A stretch of 64,000 nt of DNA from positions 248,001-312,000 of the forward strand of contig NZ_QKNX01000002.1 in NCBI RefSeq assembly GCF_005239135.1. The letters run 5' to 3'. A program made the translations under genes and the position numbers. Position 1 is the first letter of the stretch; every line of letters begins with the position of its first letter. The notes beneath the pieces were generated by a model. That model ran no database searches. It was not told where the DNA came from and saw nothing but the letters and a program-made list of their open reading frames with translations. Source of the DNA: Natronomonas salsuginis (lineage in GTDB: Archaea; Halobacteriota; Halobacteria; Halobacteriales; Haloarculaceae). Shown here piece by piece: positions 24,701 to 33,582 of this stretch.

Positions 24701-25773
24701 GGCGTCACTCCCGTACGAGGTTGCACCCGCTGGTGGGCGTGGGCGGTCGAGACGGAGCGGATGACCGTTCGCTCCGCTGCTGGGTCGGTCGGATCGGCGG
24801 TCGCCTCGGGCGCTCCATCGAGTTCCAGCGGCGACATCGTGACGTCGTGTTGGGTCCGAACGGAGATGTTCGTTCCGTTGCTCTCGAAGACGATCGAGCC
24901 GTGCGTCGCCGTCCAGACCGCCCGAGTATTGCGCTCGGCGAACCGTTCGAGCGGCTCGTCGTGGGGGTGGCCGTATGGGGAGTCGTGGGCCGCCGAGACG
25001 ATCGCGACTTCGGGGTCGACGGCGTCGAGGAACGCGGCGGACGAGGAGGTGTCCGATCCGTGGTGGCCGGCGTGATACACGTCGGCGGCGAGTGCGTCCC
25101 CGTGCGCATCGAGCATCCGCGATTCCATCTCGCGTTCCGCATCGCCCGTGAACAGGAACGTCGTGTTGCCGAAAGCGATCGTGACAGCGACGCTGTTGTC
25201 GTTTAGGCTATCACCCGGCGGTTCCGGGGGGTTGCGGACGACCGTTCGAGTCCCTTCGAACGGGATTTCGTCGCCGTCACGGACTTCGAAGAGCGTCACG
25301 TTATGCCGTTCGACGGCGTCCAGATACTCTTCGTACGTTCGGGAGGTGGCGGGAACGCCGGGGTCGTAAATCGCGCCGATCCCCTCGCGTTCGGTCTCGT
25401 AGTGGTCGATAATCGCCTCGTGGCCGCCGATGTGGTCGGCGTGGGCGTGCGTCGAGATCAGGTGGTCGATCCGATCGACGTCGTGGGCCTCGAGGTACTC
25501 GACCACGGTCTCGCCGTCGTCGCGCCAGTCGCCAGAGTCGATGAGCATCGTCTCCTCGCGCGTTCGAAGCAGCGTCGCGTCGGCCTGGCCGACGTTGATC
25601 GCGTGGACCTCGAACGTGCCAGCCGTCGCCGGAGACCGCGGTTCGTCGGTCGACACGTCGGTCGGCTCTCCCGTCGGCGGTTCGGTCGGATCTACCGGTG
25701 GGACACCGACACCGGTACAGCCGGCGAGGACGAGCACCACACACAGGCCGACCGCCGCCACGAGCCGTTTCAT
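24697..25773 (-). CDS. ComEC-like metallo-beta-lactamase-fold lipoprotein
   Basis: A 358-residue exported hydrolase. The N-terminal signal ends in a lipobox LAGC with Cys19 as the lipid anchor, followed by a Pro/Thr-rich linker (20-50). The MBL core has ISTHAHADHIGGHE (His109, His111, Asp113, His114), FLFTGDAE and YHAGHHGSDTSSS. These are the metal-ligand motifs of the extracellular nuclease-like domain of ComEC. It is likely a surface phosphodiesterase or nuclease. The C-terminal 45 residues are unstructured. Confidence 0.85.
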   Translation of the reverse strand: MKRLVAAVGLCVVLVLAGCTGVGVPPVDPTEPPTGEPTDVSTDEPRSPATAGTFEVHAINVGQADATLLRTREETMLIDSGDWRDDGETVVEYLEAHDVDRIDHLISTHAHADHIGGHEAIIDHYETEREGIGAIYDPGVPATSRTYEEYLDAVERHNVTLFEVRDGDEIPFEGTRTVVRNPPEPPGDSLNDNSVAVTIAFGNTTFLFTGDAEREMESRMLDAHGDALAADVYHAGHHGSDTSSSAAFLDAVDPEVAIVSAAHDSPYGHPHDEPLERFAERNTRAVWTATHGSIVFESNGTNISVRTQHDVTMSPLELDGAPEATADPTDPAAERTVIRSVSTAHAHQRVQPRTGVTP

Positions 25774-25869
25774 TCGCGGAGCTACGGCCGTGGGTATCTA
25801 CACTCTTTCGAGGACGATGCCCCGATCGTTCGCACGCCTGAACGGCAGAAAACACCAAAAGCCCGTTTC

Positions 25870-26508
25870 TCAGACCGCGTCGTCGATGGCGGCTTCGAGG
25901 TCGGCCCACACCTCGTCGAGCGAGCCCTCGCCGTCGATCCGGACGAGCGCACCCGTCTCCTCGTAGTGGTCGATGACCGGCTGGGTGTTCTCCTCGAAGA
26001 CCTTCAGACGCTCTTTGACCGTCTCCTCGGTGTCATCGTCGCGCTGGACGAGGTCGCCACCGCACTCGTCGCAGACGCCCTCTTCGTCGGGTTGGTTGAA
26101 CTCGACGTGGAAGTTCGCGCCACACTCCGAGCAGACGCGCCGCCCGGTCAGCCGATCGACGAGTTCGTCGGTGCTCACGTCGAGCAGGGCGACGAGATCG
26201 AGGTCCGTGATCTCCCCGAGATACTCCGCTTGCGAGAGGTTCCGCGGGTAACCGTCGAGGACGAAGCCGTCGGCGTCCTTGAGGGCGGCCTTGACGATCT
26301 CGTTGACGACCGGATCCGGCACGAGCTCGCCGGCTTCCATGTACTCGCGCGGTGTTCCGTGTTCCGTCTCCAGGTCCTTGTTGGCGCGCAGCGCGTCGCC
26401 GGTCGTGACGTGATCGACACCGTAGTGTTCGACGATGTTCTTCGACTGCGTCCCCTTGCCGGCACCCGGCGCCCCGAGCAGCAGAATCTTGGGCTGGCTC
26501 TGGCTCAT
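25870..26508 (-). CDS. adk: Adenylate kinase with zinc-type lid
   Basis: Interconverts ATP, AMP and ADP. The 212-residue enzyme of the long bacterial-like type has the P-loop GAPGAGKGT near residue 12 and the AMP-binding [11 protein letters not shown]. The lid has four cysteines (VCSECG then CDECGG) expected to bind zinc. The ATG at 26508 gives the usual distance to the P-loop. In many haloarchaea adk lies close to secY; here the potassium genes lie between them. Confidence 0.93.
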   Translation of the reverse strand: MSQSQPKILLLGAPGAGKGTQSKNIVEHYGVDHVTTGDALRANKDLETEHGTPREYMEAGELVPDPVVNEIVKAALKDADGFVLDGYPRNLSQAEYLGEITDLDLVALLDVSTDELVDRLTGRRVCSECGANFHVEFNQPDEEGVCDECGGDLVQRDDDTEETVKERLKVFEENTQPVIDHYEETGALVRIDGEGSLDEVWADLEAAIDDAV

Positions 26509-26594
26509 ATGCGGCCGTTCAAAGCGCCGCCTAAAAGAGTTGTCTGAACGCGGCGAGCGTCGGGTTGATGTGGTTGGCTCACCCACGAACGGTA

Positions 26595-26948
26595 ATGGCG
26601 GCCGATACAGTCGAGGGTCGACGAACGTTGCTCGTCACGGGGATTCTCGATGCGAGACGCGAGGGGCAGCCGGTGACGTTCGAAGCCGAGGGCGTCGAAC
26701 TCGAGTACGACGACCGGACGATCCGCCTCGAACTCGACGCCGAGCAACGCGATCGGCTCGACGCGCTCCTCTCGACGTATCACGTCTTCAAAATCAAACA
26801 GCCCGAGACGAGAAGGGCCGCGGACGGCGTCGTCTATCTCTCCGCCGTGACCGACGCGAAACACGCCGCCGATTTCGTCGACGCCGCGTTCCGCGAGGTG
26901 TACGAACTCGGCGGAGAGTACGCGCTGAACGCGGTCGATGAGGCGTGA
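26595..26948 (+). CDS. Unrecognised conserved-looking protein
   Basis: A 117-residue soluble, acidic protein predicted to be alternating strand and helix. The first half is strand-rich ([17 protein letters not shown]). The second half contains a basic patch [11 protein letters not shown] and two helices. The ATG at 26595 is preferred to an upstream frame start at 26565. Codon use is like its neighbours. It sits between adk (divergent) and the K+ channel gene (convergent, 6 bases between stops). No family assigned. Confidence 0.6.
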   Translation: MAADTVEGRRTLLVTGILDARREGQPVTFEAEGVELEYDDRTIRLELDAEQRDRLDALLSTYHVFKIKQPETRRAADGVVYLSAVTDAKHAADFVDAAFREVYELGGEYALNAVDEA

Positions 26949-26954
26949 GTTCGA

Positions 26955-28610
26955 TCAGCAGTATCGCTCGACGAATCGGTTCGTCGCCGCATCGGTGCCG
27001 GCGATCACCAGTTCGTCACCGGGGTCGAGCCGAAACGCGCCGTCGAGATCGGTGTGGACGGTCCCGTTTCGTTCGATAGCTACGACGGTGCAGCCGGTTC
27101 GTTCGCGAATCCCGGCGTTCTCGATGATCTCTCCGTCGAGTGCCGGGGCGGTCGTCCGAACCAGTTGGACGTTCGTGTCCATCGACATGATTTCCTCGTC
27201 GTCGATGATACGTGAAGCGATCGACCGCCCGCTGACGGTGGCGAGAGAGAGCACGTAATCCGCGCCGGCACGGTAGGTCTTTCTGACGGCGTCAGTCCGA
27301 TCCGCGCGCGCGATGACTTCGACGTCGGGAGCTCTGTCCCGGACCACGAGAGTCGCGAACTCGGTGAGCGTGTCGTCCGAGAGCGCGAGGACGATCGAAG
27401 CGGCGCGTTCGATGCCGGCCGATTCGAGGACGTCGGGATCGGTCACGTCACCGACGACATCGACACCGTCGAAATCGCGTATATCGACCGTCGTATGCGG
27501 AACGCCGGCGCGCGAAAGCGCCGCAGCGACCGTCTGGCCGACCTCGCCGTATCCCGCGACGATCGTCTCCCCCCGGTTCGGCCGTCGAACGGTCGATCGT
27601 TCCGCCGTCCGGAGTCGCTCGATACCCTCCGAGCCGCCGGCGAGGAGGAGAACCGTGCTACTGTCGAGCGGCTGATCGAGGGGCGGCGGCGTCTCGAACT
27701 CACCGTACGACCACGCGCCGATGACGTTGACGCCGTACGTCTCCCGCAGGCCGCTGTCCGCGATCGTTCGGCCGACGAGCGATCCGTTCCGATGGATCGG
27801 TAACTCGACGATCTCGAAGTCGTCACCCACGCGGACGGCCTCGCCCAGGTCCGCGCGAACCCCGGTGGTGAGTTTTCCGGCGAGGCCGTCCCCGAGGACG
27901 CGTCTCGGCGTGAGGACGTGATCCGCGCCCGCCAGTCGGTGGTAGGTGGCCGTTTCGGCGTCCTCGACCACGCTTATCACCGTCGAGTCCCCAGTCGCTT
28001 CCTCCGCGGCGAGAACGATACTCGCATCGACCCGGTCGGAGACATCGGCGACGAGCGCTCGGGCGTCGCCGATGTGGGCTCGTTCGAGCGCCTCTGTCGA
28101 TTCCGGGTCGCCGTGGATGACTCGGTACCCGTCCGCAGCGAGGTCCATCGCTCGGTCGCGATCGGGGTCGATAAACACGTGATCGAGGCCGTTCGCGTCG
28201 AGTTCGTCGATCAGCGCCTCGGCCCGGGAAGTGTCCGAACAGACGATGACGTGATCGTCGACGGTAGCGTCGATCTCCGTCGGAACGGAGGGCGAGAGCG
28301 CGTCTTTGAAAAGCGGGAGCAACACGGCCGGCAGCGCCAAAAAGAACAGCCCGACCCCGGTGACGTCCAACAGCATCACGAGTAGATTCATCTGCACGCT
28401 CTGCCACGGGGAATCGGATCCGTAGCCGGTCGCGGTGAACGTCTCGACGACGACCTGCATCGAGTGTAGAAGCGAGATTTCGGTTCCCGGTGGCGGGTAC
28501 GGACCGGGTTCGAACGTCCGCATCCCGAAATCATACGCGGCGGCTGCAACGAGGATCAAGACGGCGATGAACGCCACGTAATACACAGCGCGACGCTTGA
28601 CTCGGCTCAT
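26955..28610 (-). CDS. K+ channel with tandem RCK (TrkA-N/TrkA-C) domains
   Basis: A 551-residue protein of the 2-TM potassium-channel superfamily. TM1 spans about 8-28, the pore helix and filter read ETFTATGYGSDSP, and TM2 spans about 75-105. The filter is A-T-G-Y-G where most have T-V-G-Y-G. Two regulatory RCK/TrkA modules follow: TrkA-N about 120-240 with TrkA-C about 255-335, then TrkA-N about 350-460 with TrkA-C about 470-551. It may conduct K+ or act as a Trk-type gating protein. It closes the minus-strand trkA-trkH-trkH-channel series. The ATG at 28616 is an alternative start. Confidence 0.85.
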   Translation of the reverse strand: MSRVKRRAVYYVAFIAVLILVAAAAYDFGMRTFEPGPYPPPGTEISLLHSMQVVVETFTATGYGSDSPWQSVQMNLLVMLLDVTGVGLFFLALPAVLLPLFKDALSPSVPTEIDATVDDHVIVCSDTSRAEALIDELDANGLDHVFIDPDRDRAMDLAADGYRVIHGDPESTEALERAHIGDARALVADVSDRVDASIVLAAEEATGDSTVISVVEDAETATYHRLAGADHVLTPRRVLGDGLAGKLTTGVRADLGEAVRVGDDFEIVELPIHRNGSLVGRTIADSGLRETYGVNVIGAWSYGEFETPPPLDQPLDSSTVLLLAGGSEGIERLRTAERSTVRRPNRGETIVAGYGEVGQTVAAALSRAGVPHTTVDIRDFDGVDVVGDVTDPDVLESAGIERAASIVLALSDDTLTEFATLVVRDRAPDVEVIARADRTDAVRKTYRAGADYVLSLATVSGRSIASRIIDDEEIMSMDTNVQLVRTTAPALDGEIIENAGIRERTGCTVVAIERNGTVHTDLDGAFRLDPGDELVIAGTDAATNRFVERYC

Positions 28611-28656
28611 ATTCATCCGATCGGGCGCTCGACCCGAAAAGCTTCCCGACAGCGGC

Positions 28657-30192
28657 TCACCGCTTCCAGAACGCACCGGTGAACACCGCGAGGACGGGAA
28701 CGATCTCCAATCGCCCGATCCACATCAAAAAGACCATCATGAGTTTGGTCTCGAACGGGAACTCGGTGTAGCTGCCGAAGGGACCGAGCGATCCGAAGCC
28801 GGGACCGATGTTCCCGAGCGTTGCGATCGACGCGCCCATTGCTTCCAGCGTACTCAGTTCGTAGCCGACACGCAGCGAATCGAGCACAAAAAAGACCGTC
28901 GCGACGCCGAAGAGCACCATATACAAAAGCGTGAATGCTGTGATTCCGCGAACCACGTCCTCGTCGATGACGTAGCCACCCAATCGGATCGGTTTGATCG
29001 CGCTCGGGCGTGCGGTCCGGAACAGTTCCCGGCGCAGCGCTTTGATGACGACGATCCACCGGATCACCTTGATCCCGCCGCCGGTCGATCCAGCGGAGCC
29101 GCCGATGAACATGGTGAACAACAGTAGCGTCTGCGCGGCGGGGTCCCACTGTGCGAAGTCGCTCGTCGCGAATCCGGTGGAGTTCAACAGCGAGCCGATC
29201 TGGAAGGCGGCCTGCCGCAAGGCGTTTTCGGTGTTGCCGGCCGTCGTTCCGCCCAACTCCTGTGGGGGCGCGCCGCCGCCGTACAGTAGGGTCGCGAGGA
29301 TCGCCGTCAGGATCGCGATCGCCCCGGCGTACACCCGAAACTCCGGGTCGTTGAGGAGCGTTCGAACGTCGCCGTCGAGCAGGTGCCAAAAGAGCGCGAA
29401 GTTCGTGCCGGCGACGACCATGAACGGAATGATGACCCACTGCACCGCCGCCGAGAAGGCAGCAATGCTGTCCGCTTCGGGGGAGAATCCGCCGGTCGGA
29501 AGCGTGCTGAACGCGTGGGCGACGGCGTTGTAGGCTGTCATGTTCGGCGCGAATCCGCCGAGATGCAGCGCGTACAGCAACACCGCGAGCAGCGCGGTGA
29601 AGCCGAAGTAAACGATCCAGAGCACCCGCGCAGTCTGGGTGATCCGCGGGGTGAGCTTCTGGAGGTCCGGGCCAGGAGCCTCCGTCTTCATCAGCTGTGC
29701 GCCGTTGACCGCCAGCTCCGGGAGGATAGCGACCATCAAAACGATGATCCCCATCCCGCCGAGCCACTGGGTGAGCTGTCGCCACAGCATCAGCGCGTGG
29801 GAGTGTCGGTCCGTCGAGATCTCGCCCATCACGGTCGCCCCCGTCGTGGTGAAGCCCGACATCGACTCGAACAGCGCGTTCACCGGATGCGCGAGCGCCG
29901 ATGGGGTGCCGTAGCCGGCGAGCAGGTACGGGATCGTGCCGACGAGCGCGACGGCGAGCCACGAGACGACGACGAGCAACAGCGCCTCCGCAGGCCCCAT
30001 ATCGGGATCGGGGTCGAGTCGTTCGAGGGCAAACGCGAGGAGTCCGGTCGCCGCGGCGGAGACGGCGAACACCCAGACGTCCTCCATATAAATGAACGAA
30101 ACCGCGAGGGGGACGACCATCGCCGCCGCGATGTACTTGAGCACGGTCCCGACGAGGCTCGCGGTCGTCAGCCACTTCACGCGGAGCCGCAT
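28657..30192 (-). CDS. TrkH-family potassium uptake protein (second copy)
   Basis: A 511-residue membrane subunit of a Trk/Ktr-type K+ uptake system, with four M1-P-M2 repeats. Their filter loops are visible as SGFTTTGAT, TLPTGGFSPE, NSTGFATSD and NIGPGFGSLGP, each with the conserved Gly. TrkH conducts K+ and is gated by TrkA. The gene follows the first trkH copy by 81 bases on the same strand. The two paralogues are diverged, so this is an old duplication. Haloarchaea use K+ as their main osmolyte, which fits multiple copies. Confidence 0.9.
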   Translation of the reverse strand: MRLRVKWLTTASLVGTVLKYIAAAMVVPLAVSFIYMEDVWVFAVSAAATGLLAFALERLDPDPDMGPAEALLLVVVSWLAVALVGTIPYLLAGYGTPSALAHPVNALFESMSGFTTTGATVMGEISTDRHSHALMLWRQLTQWLGGMGIIVLMVAILPELAVNGAQLMKTEAPGPDLQKLTPRITQTARVLWIVYFGFTALLAVLLYALHLGGFAPNMTAYNAVAHAFSTLPTGGFSPEADSIAAFSAAVQWVIIPFMVVAGTNFALFWHLLDGDVRTLLNDPEFRVYAGAIAILTAILATLLYGGGAPPQELGGTTAGNTENALRQAAFQIGSLLNSTGFATSDFAQWDPAAQTLLLFTMFIGGSAGSTGGGIKVIRWIVVIKALRRELFRTARPSAIKPIRLGGYVIDEDVVRGITAFTLLYMVLFGVATVFFVLDSLRVGYELSTLEAMGASIATLGNIGPGFGSLGPFGSYTEFPFETKLMMVFLMWIGRLEIVPVLAVFTGAFWKR

Positions 30193-30273
30193 CGTCTCAC
30201 AGACACCCCGTCATTTCCGGCGTCGCTCCATACGTTCCGGGTTGGTCGGTGATGGTATATAAAATCCGCAGGA

Positions 30274-31776
30274 TTACGTTCTCCAGAACGCCCGGGTGAA
30301 CAACACGAGGACGGGGATGATCTCGATGCGTCCGATCCACATCAACAGGATCATCGCCGTTTTCGTCGCCATCGAAAAGCCGTTGTACGTGCCGTAGGGA
30401 CCCGCCTCGCCGAACGCCGGGCCGATGTTGAGAAACGTGGACGCGGCCGCGCCCATCGCGTCGAACTCGGAGACGTTCGCGCCGATCCGAGCCGCGTCGA
30501 CGACGATGAGGATCGTGAACAGAAAGAAGATCACGAGGCTCAACAGCAGGTACGCGTAGATGTCGCGGATCGTCTCCTCGTCGACGGTACGACCGGAGAG
30601 TCGAACCGGCCGGACGGCCTCCGGGTGAACGCTGGTAAAGAGGTTCCGGCGGAACGCCTTCAGCGCGACGAGCCAACGCAGCGACTTGATCGAGCAGGTC
30701 GTCGACCCGACCATCCCACCGAGGAACATGCACAAAAAGAGCATGTGTTTCCCCGCCGCCGACCACAGGTCGAAGTCGACGCTCGCGTAGCCGGTCGTCG
30801 TGACCATCGAGGCGACGTTGAACGCCGCGTGTCGGAGCGTCGCCTCGGCGCTGAACCCGGCGTTCGGGTCGAACACGAGCGCCGCGGCGACGAGCGTCGT
30901 GAAGAACGCCAACGCCCCGATGTAGAAGTGGAACTCCTCGTTTTTCAACAGCCGCATCGGCTCGCCGTTGATCGCGAAGTACATGAGCACGAAACTCGTC
31001 GAGCCCGCGATCATGAACGGGATGACGGCCCACTGGACGATCGGCGCGAACGCCCCAATGCTCAGCGGCTCGGGCGAAAAGCCAGCCGTCGACACGGACG
31101 TGAGCGCGTGGGCGACGGCGTTGTACAGCCCCATCTTCGGCGCGAGGTCGACGAGATGGAGCCCGTAGTAGACGACGACCGCGAGCGCCGTCAGTCCGAC
31201 GTACAACCCCCAGATGAGCCGCGCCGTCTCGGAGATCCGAGGCGTCAGCTTGTTCACGTTTCTCGTCTGCGTTTCGGTCTCCATGAGCTGTGCGCCACCG
31301 ACGCCGAGTTCCGAGAGGATCGCCGTCGCGAGGATGAGGATACCGAGCCCGCCGAGCCACTGGAGGATCTGTCGCCACATCAGTATCGACCGATCGTGGA
31401 TCGAGAAGTCCACCAGCGTCGTCGCTCCCGTCGTCGTCAGCCCGCTCATCGCCTCGAACATGGCGTTGATAGGGTGGGCAATCGTTCCCATGCCCGCGGT
31501 GACGAACGGGATCGCACCCACAGTGGCCACGAGAAACCAGATTACGGCGACCGCCAGAAAGGCCTCTCGCGGCCCGAGATCGCCGGGGTCGCCGGGCAGC
31601 GACCGAAGCCCGCCGCCCAGCGCGATCGTGACGACGATCGCGACGACGAACGGGAGCACGGACTCGCCGTACCACACTGCGATCGCGAGCGGGAAGACGA
31701 GCGGAATCGCGAGATACAGTAGTATTCGCCCGGTAAGATCGAGGCTCGTCCGCCAGTCGACGCGTACGCGGACCAT
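30274..31776 (-). CDS. TrkH-family potassium uptake protein (first copy)
   Basis: A 500-residue four-repeat K+ transporter subunit. The filter loops read SGLTTTGAT, SVSTAGFSPE, VTTTGYASVD and NIGPAFGEAGP. Hydrophobic segments cover nearly the full length. The ATG at 31776 directly abuts the trkA stop at 31777, so TrkA and this TrkH are translated from one message and are the best-matched partner pair. Confidence 0.92.
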   Translation of the reverse strand: MVRVRVDWRTSLDLTGRILLYLAIPLVFPLAIAVWYGESVLPFVVAIVVTIALGGGLRSLPGDPGDLGPREAFLAVAVIWFLVATVGAIPFVTAGMGTIAHPINAMFEAMSGLTTTGATTLVDFSIHDRSILMWRQILQWLGGLGILILATAILSELGVGGAQLMETETQTRNVNKLTPRISETARLIWGLYVGLTALAVVVYYGLHLVDLAPKMGLYNAVAHALTSVSTAGFSPEPLSIGAFAPIVQWAVIPFMIAGSTSFVLMYFAINGEPMRLLKNEEFHFYIGALAFFTTLVAAALVFDPNAGFSAEATLRHAAFNVASMVTTTGYASVDFDLWSAAGKHMLFLCMFLGGMVGSTTCSIKSLRWLVALKAFRRNLFTSVHPEAVRPVRLSGRTVDEETIRDIYAYLLLSLVIFFLFTILIVVDAARIGANVSEFDAMGAAASTFLNIGPAFGEAGPYGTYNGFSMATKTAMILLMWIGRIEIIPVLVLFTRAFWRT

Positions 31777-33114
31777 CTACGCCATCGTGGTGAGCTCGTC
31801 GACGAACGAAGACTCGACGAAGACGATGATGTGGTCGCCGATCTGAAGCTCCGTGTCGCCGCGGGGGGTGATCATCTCTCTGTTCCGCGTGATCGCACCG
31901 AAGACGAGATCCGCGTCGATATCGGCGGCGATGTCCCGAATTGGACGATGGATCAACTCGCTCGAGTCGGTCAGTTCGAGCTCCAACACCTCCGCTTGAT
32001 CGCCTTCGAGGACGGCGATGTTTTCTGCGACGCCGCCGTGCGTAAAGCGGGTGATCTCCTCGGCGGTCACCTGACGGGGATTGATCGCCACGTCGATGCC
32101 GATCTCCTCGAACAGCGTCACGTACTCGCCGTTGTCGACGACCGCGACGACGCGGTCGGTGCCGAGGCGTTTCGCCAGCATCGATACCAGGAGGTTCCGC
32201 TCGTCGCTGTCCAGCGCCGCGATGACGATGTCGGCCTCGTCGACGTGTTCGCGCCCGAGGAACTCAGTGTCGGTCGCGTCGTGCTCCATCACGAGCGTAT
32301 TGGGGAGTTTCTCCGCGAGTTTCCGCGCTCGGGCGTGATCCCGTTCGATGATCCGCGGCGAAAGATCGCGTTCTTCTAGCAGTCGAGCCGTCTGGTAGCC
32401 GATCTCCGAGCCGCCGATGACGACGATTTCGTCGGCTTGGCCGGGCGTCGCTTCCGGGGCGATATCGCTCGAAAAGCCCTGTACGCTCTCGGGACTGCCA
32501 ATGACGACCGCCCGGTCACCGGCCTTGATGACCGTGTCCCCTCGAGGAAGAACGAGCTCATCGTCCCGAAAGAGGCCGGCGAAGGTCAGCGACTCGAACC
32601 TGTCGGCCTCGGCGACCGTGTGGCCCGCGACCGGGCTCTCAGGACCGATCTCGAACTCGGCCATCTGAACGAGACCGCCCGCGAAGGGGTCGACGTCGAC
32701 CGCCGAGGGGAGCCCGATCACTCGCACGATGTTCTCTGCGCTCAAGAGGTCCGAACAGACCATGAAGTCGACGCCGAAGGCCTTCTCCGTCAGTTCCCAC
32801 GTCTCGAGATACTCGACGCTTTTGGTCCGCGCGATGGTGAACGGATCACCGACGGTTTTCGCCGTCTCACAGGCGACGAGATTGGTCCGGTCGTCGTCGG
32901 TGCTCGCGATGAACAGATCCGCGGCCTCGATGTTGGCCGTCCGTAGCGTCGACAGCGAGGTCCCGTCTCCGGTTAGCGTCATCACGTCGAGGTCGTATTT
33001 CAACTGTTCGGCCCGGTCGGGATCGATATCGATGACGACGACATCGTGATCCGCGGCGAGGCTCCTCGCGATCGAGGTCCCGACCTCGCCGGCCCCGACG
33101 ATAACGGTGCGCAT
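31777..33114 (-). CDS. trkA: Trk potassium uptake regulatory protein TrkA
   Basis: The cytosolic nucleotide-binding gating ring of the Trk system, 445 residues. Two RCK units are visible: GAGEVGTSIARSLA with VVIDID (residues 7-35) and GGSEIGYQTARLLEERD (about 240-256), each a Rossmann NAD(H)/ATP site. Each is followed by a TrkA-C domain. First gene of the minus-strand Trk series. Confidence 0.93.
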   Translation of the reverse strand: MRTVIVGAGEVGTSIARSLAADHDVVVIDIDPDRAEQLKYDLDVMTLTGDGTSLSTLRTANIEAADLFIASTDDDRTNLVACETAKTVGDPFTIARTKSVEYLETWELTEKAFGVDFMVCSDLLSAENIVRVIGLPSAVDVDPFAGGLVQMAEFEIGPESPVAGHTVAEADRFESLTFAGLFRDDELVLPRGDTVIKAGDRAVVIGSPESVQGFSSDIAPEATPGQADEIVVIGGSEIGYQTARLLEERDLSPRIIERDHARARKLAEKLPNTLVMEHDATDTEFLGREHVDEADIVIAALDSDERNLLVSMLAKRLGTDRVVAVVDNGEYVTLFEEIGIDVAINPRQVTAEEITRFTHGGVAENIAVLEGDQAEVLELELTDSSELIHRPIRDIAADIDADLVFGAITRNREMITPRGDTELQIGDHIIVFVESSFVDELTTMA

Positions 33115-33215
33115 ACCCCCACGTCTCGGTGAAGCATGAAGTGAATTACTATCCCGTGAGCCGGACGCGTCGGGCGCTCGTATTTTAACAGTGTGGCGGT
33201 CGTACCCGTGTGAGA

Positions 33216-33521
33216 ATGCTCTACGGACGCGTCGCCGATCTCGGTCTCCGAATCGACGATTACGATATCGACCTGCGGAGCCGGGAGACGTCCAGCGGCT
33301 TCGAGCGCGTCACGGTCGTCGTCTCGCTCGAGGGGGACGGCGAAACCGGCCGCGGCGAGGACGTGACGTACGATGGCGACGCCAACGTCGCCTTCGCAAA
33401 CGCGGACGCGTCCCTGTTCTATCCCGACTCTCCAAACGATGTCGCGCCATCCGGCTACAACGACCCGAATCCGAGCCGCGGATTGCCGTCGAGCCAACTC
33501 GAAGCCCCCGCGGAACCGTAG
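33216..33521 (+). pseudogene. Remnant of an enolase-superfamily gene with internal deletion
   Basis: A 101-residue frame that looks like the two ends of a much longer protein joined in frame. Residues 1-58 (VADLGLRIDDYDIDLRSRE then GRGEDVTYDGD) resemble the N-terminal domain of haloarchaeal enolase/mandelate-racemase-like proteins, which run to more than 300 residues. Residues about 70-101 (FYPDSPNDVAPSGYNDPNPS) resemble their C-terminal end. The central catalytic barrel is absent. This rests on my memory of the family, not on an alignment. It could instead be a genuine short protein. Confidence 0.5.
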
Positions 33522-33561
33522 GGGCTGTCGTGGGAACAGCGATAGGGACGCGACCGTTCGA

Positions 33562-33572
33562 CCAATAAAAAG
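33562..33572 (-). terminator. T-rich terminator after secY
   Basis: On the minus strand TCTTTTTATT follows the secY stop by about 10 bases. A short U-tract without a strong hairpin is the usual archaeal termination signal. It would end the ribosomal protein superoperon. Confidence 0.45.
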
Positions 33573-33582
33573 AATCCGCCGG

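Noticed and set aside
28613-31675. Two long minus-strand frames of about 500 residues, rich in Arg and Pro
   Set aside because: They are out-of-frame readings of the two trkH genes.
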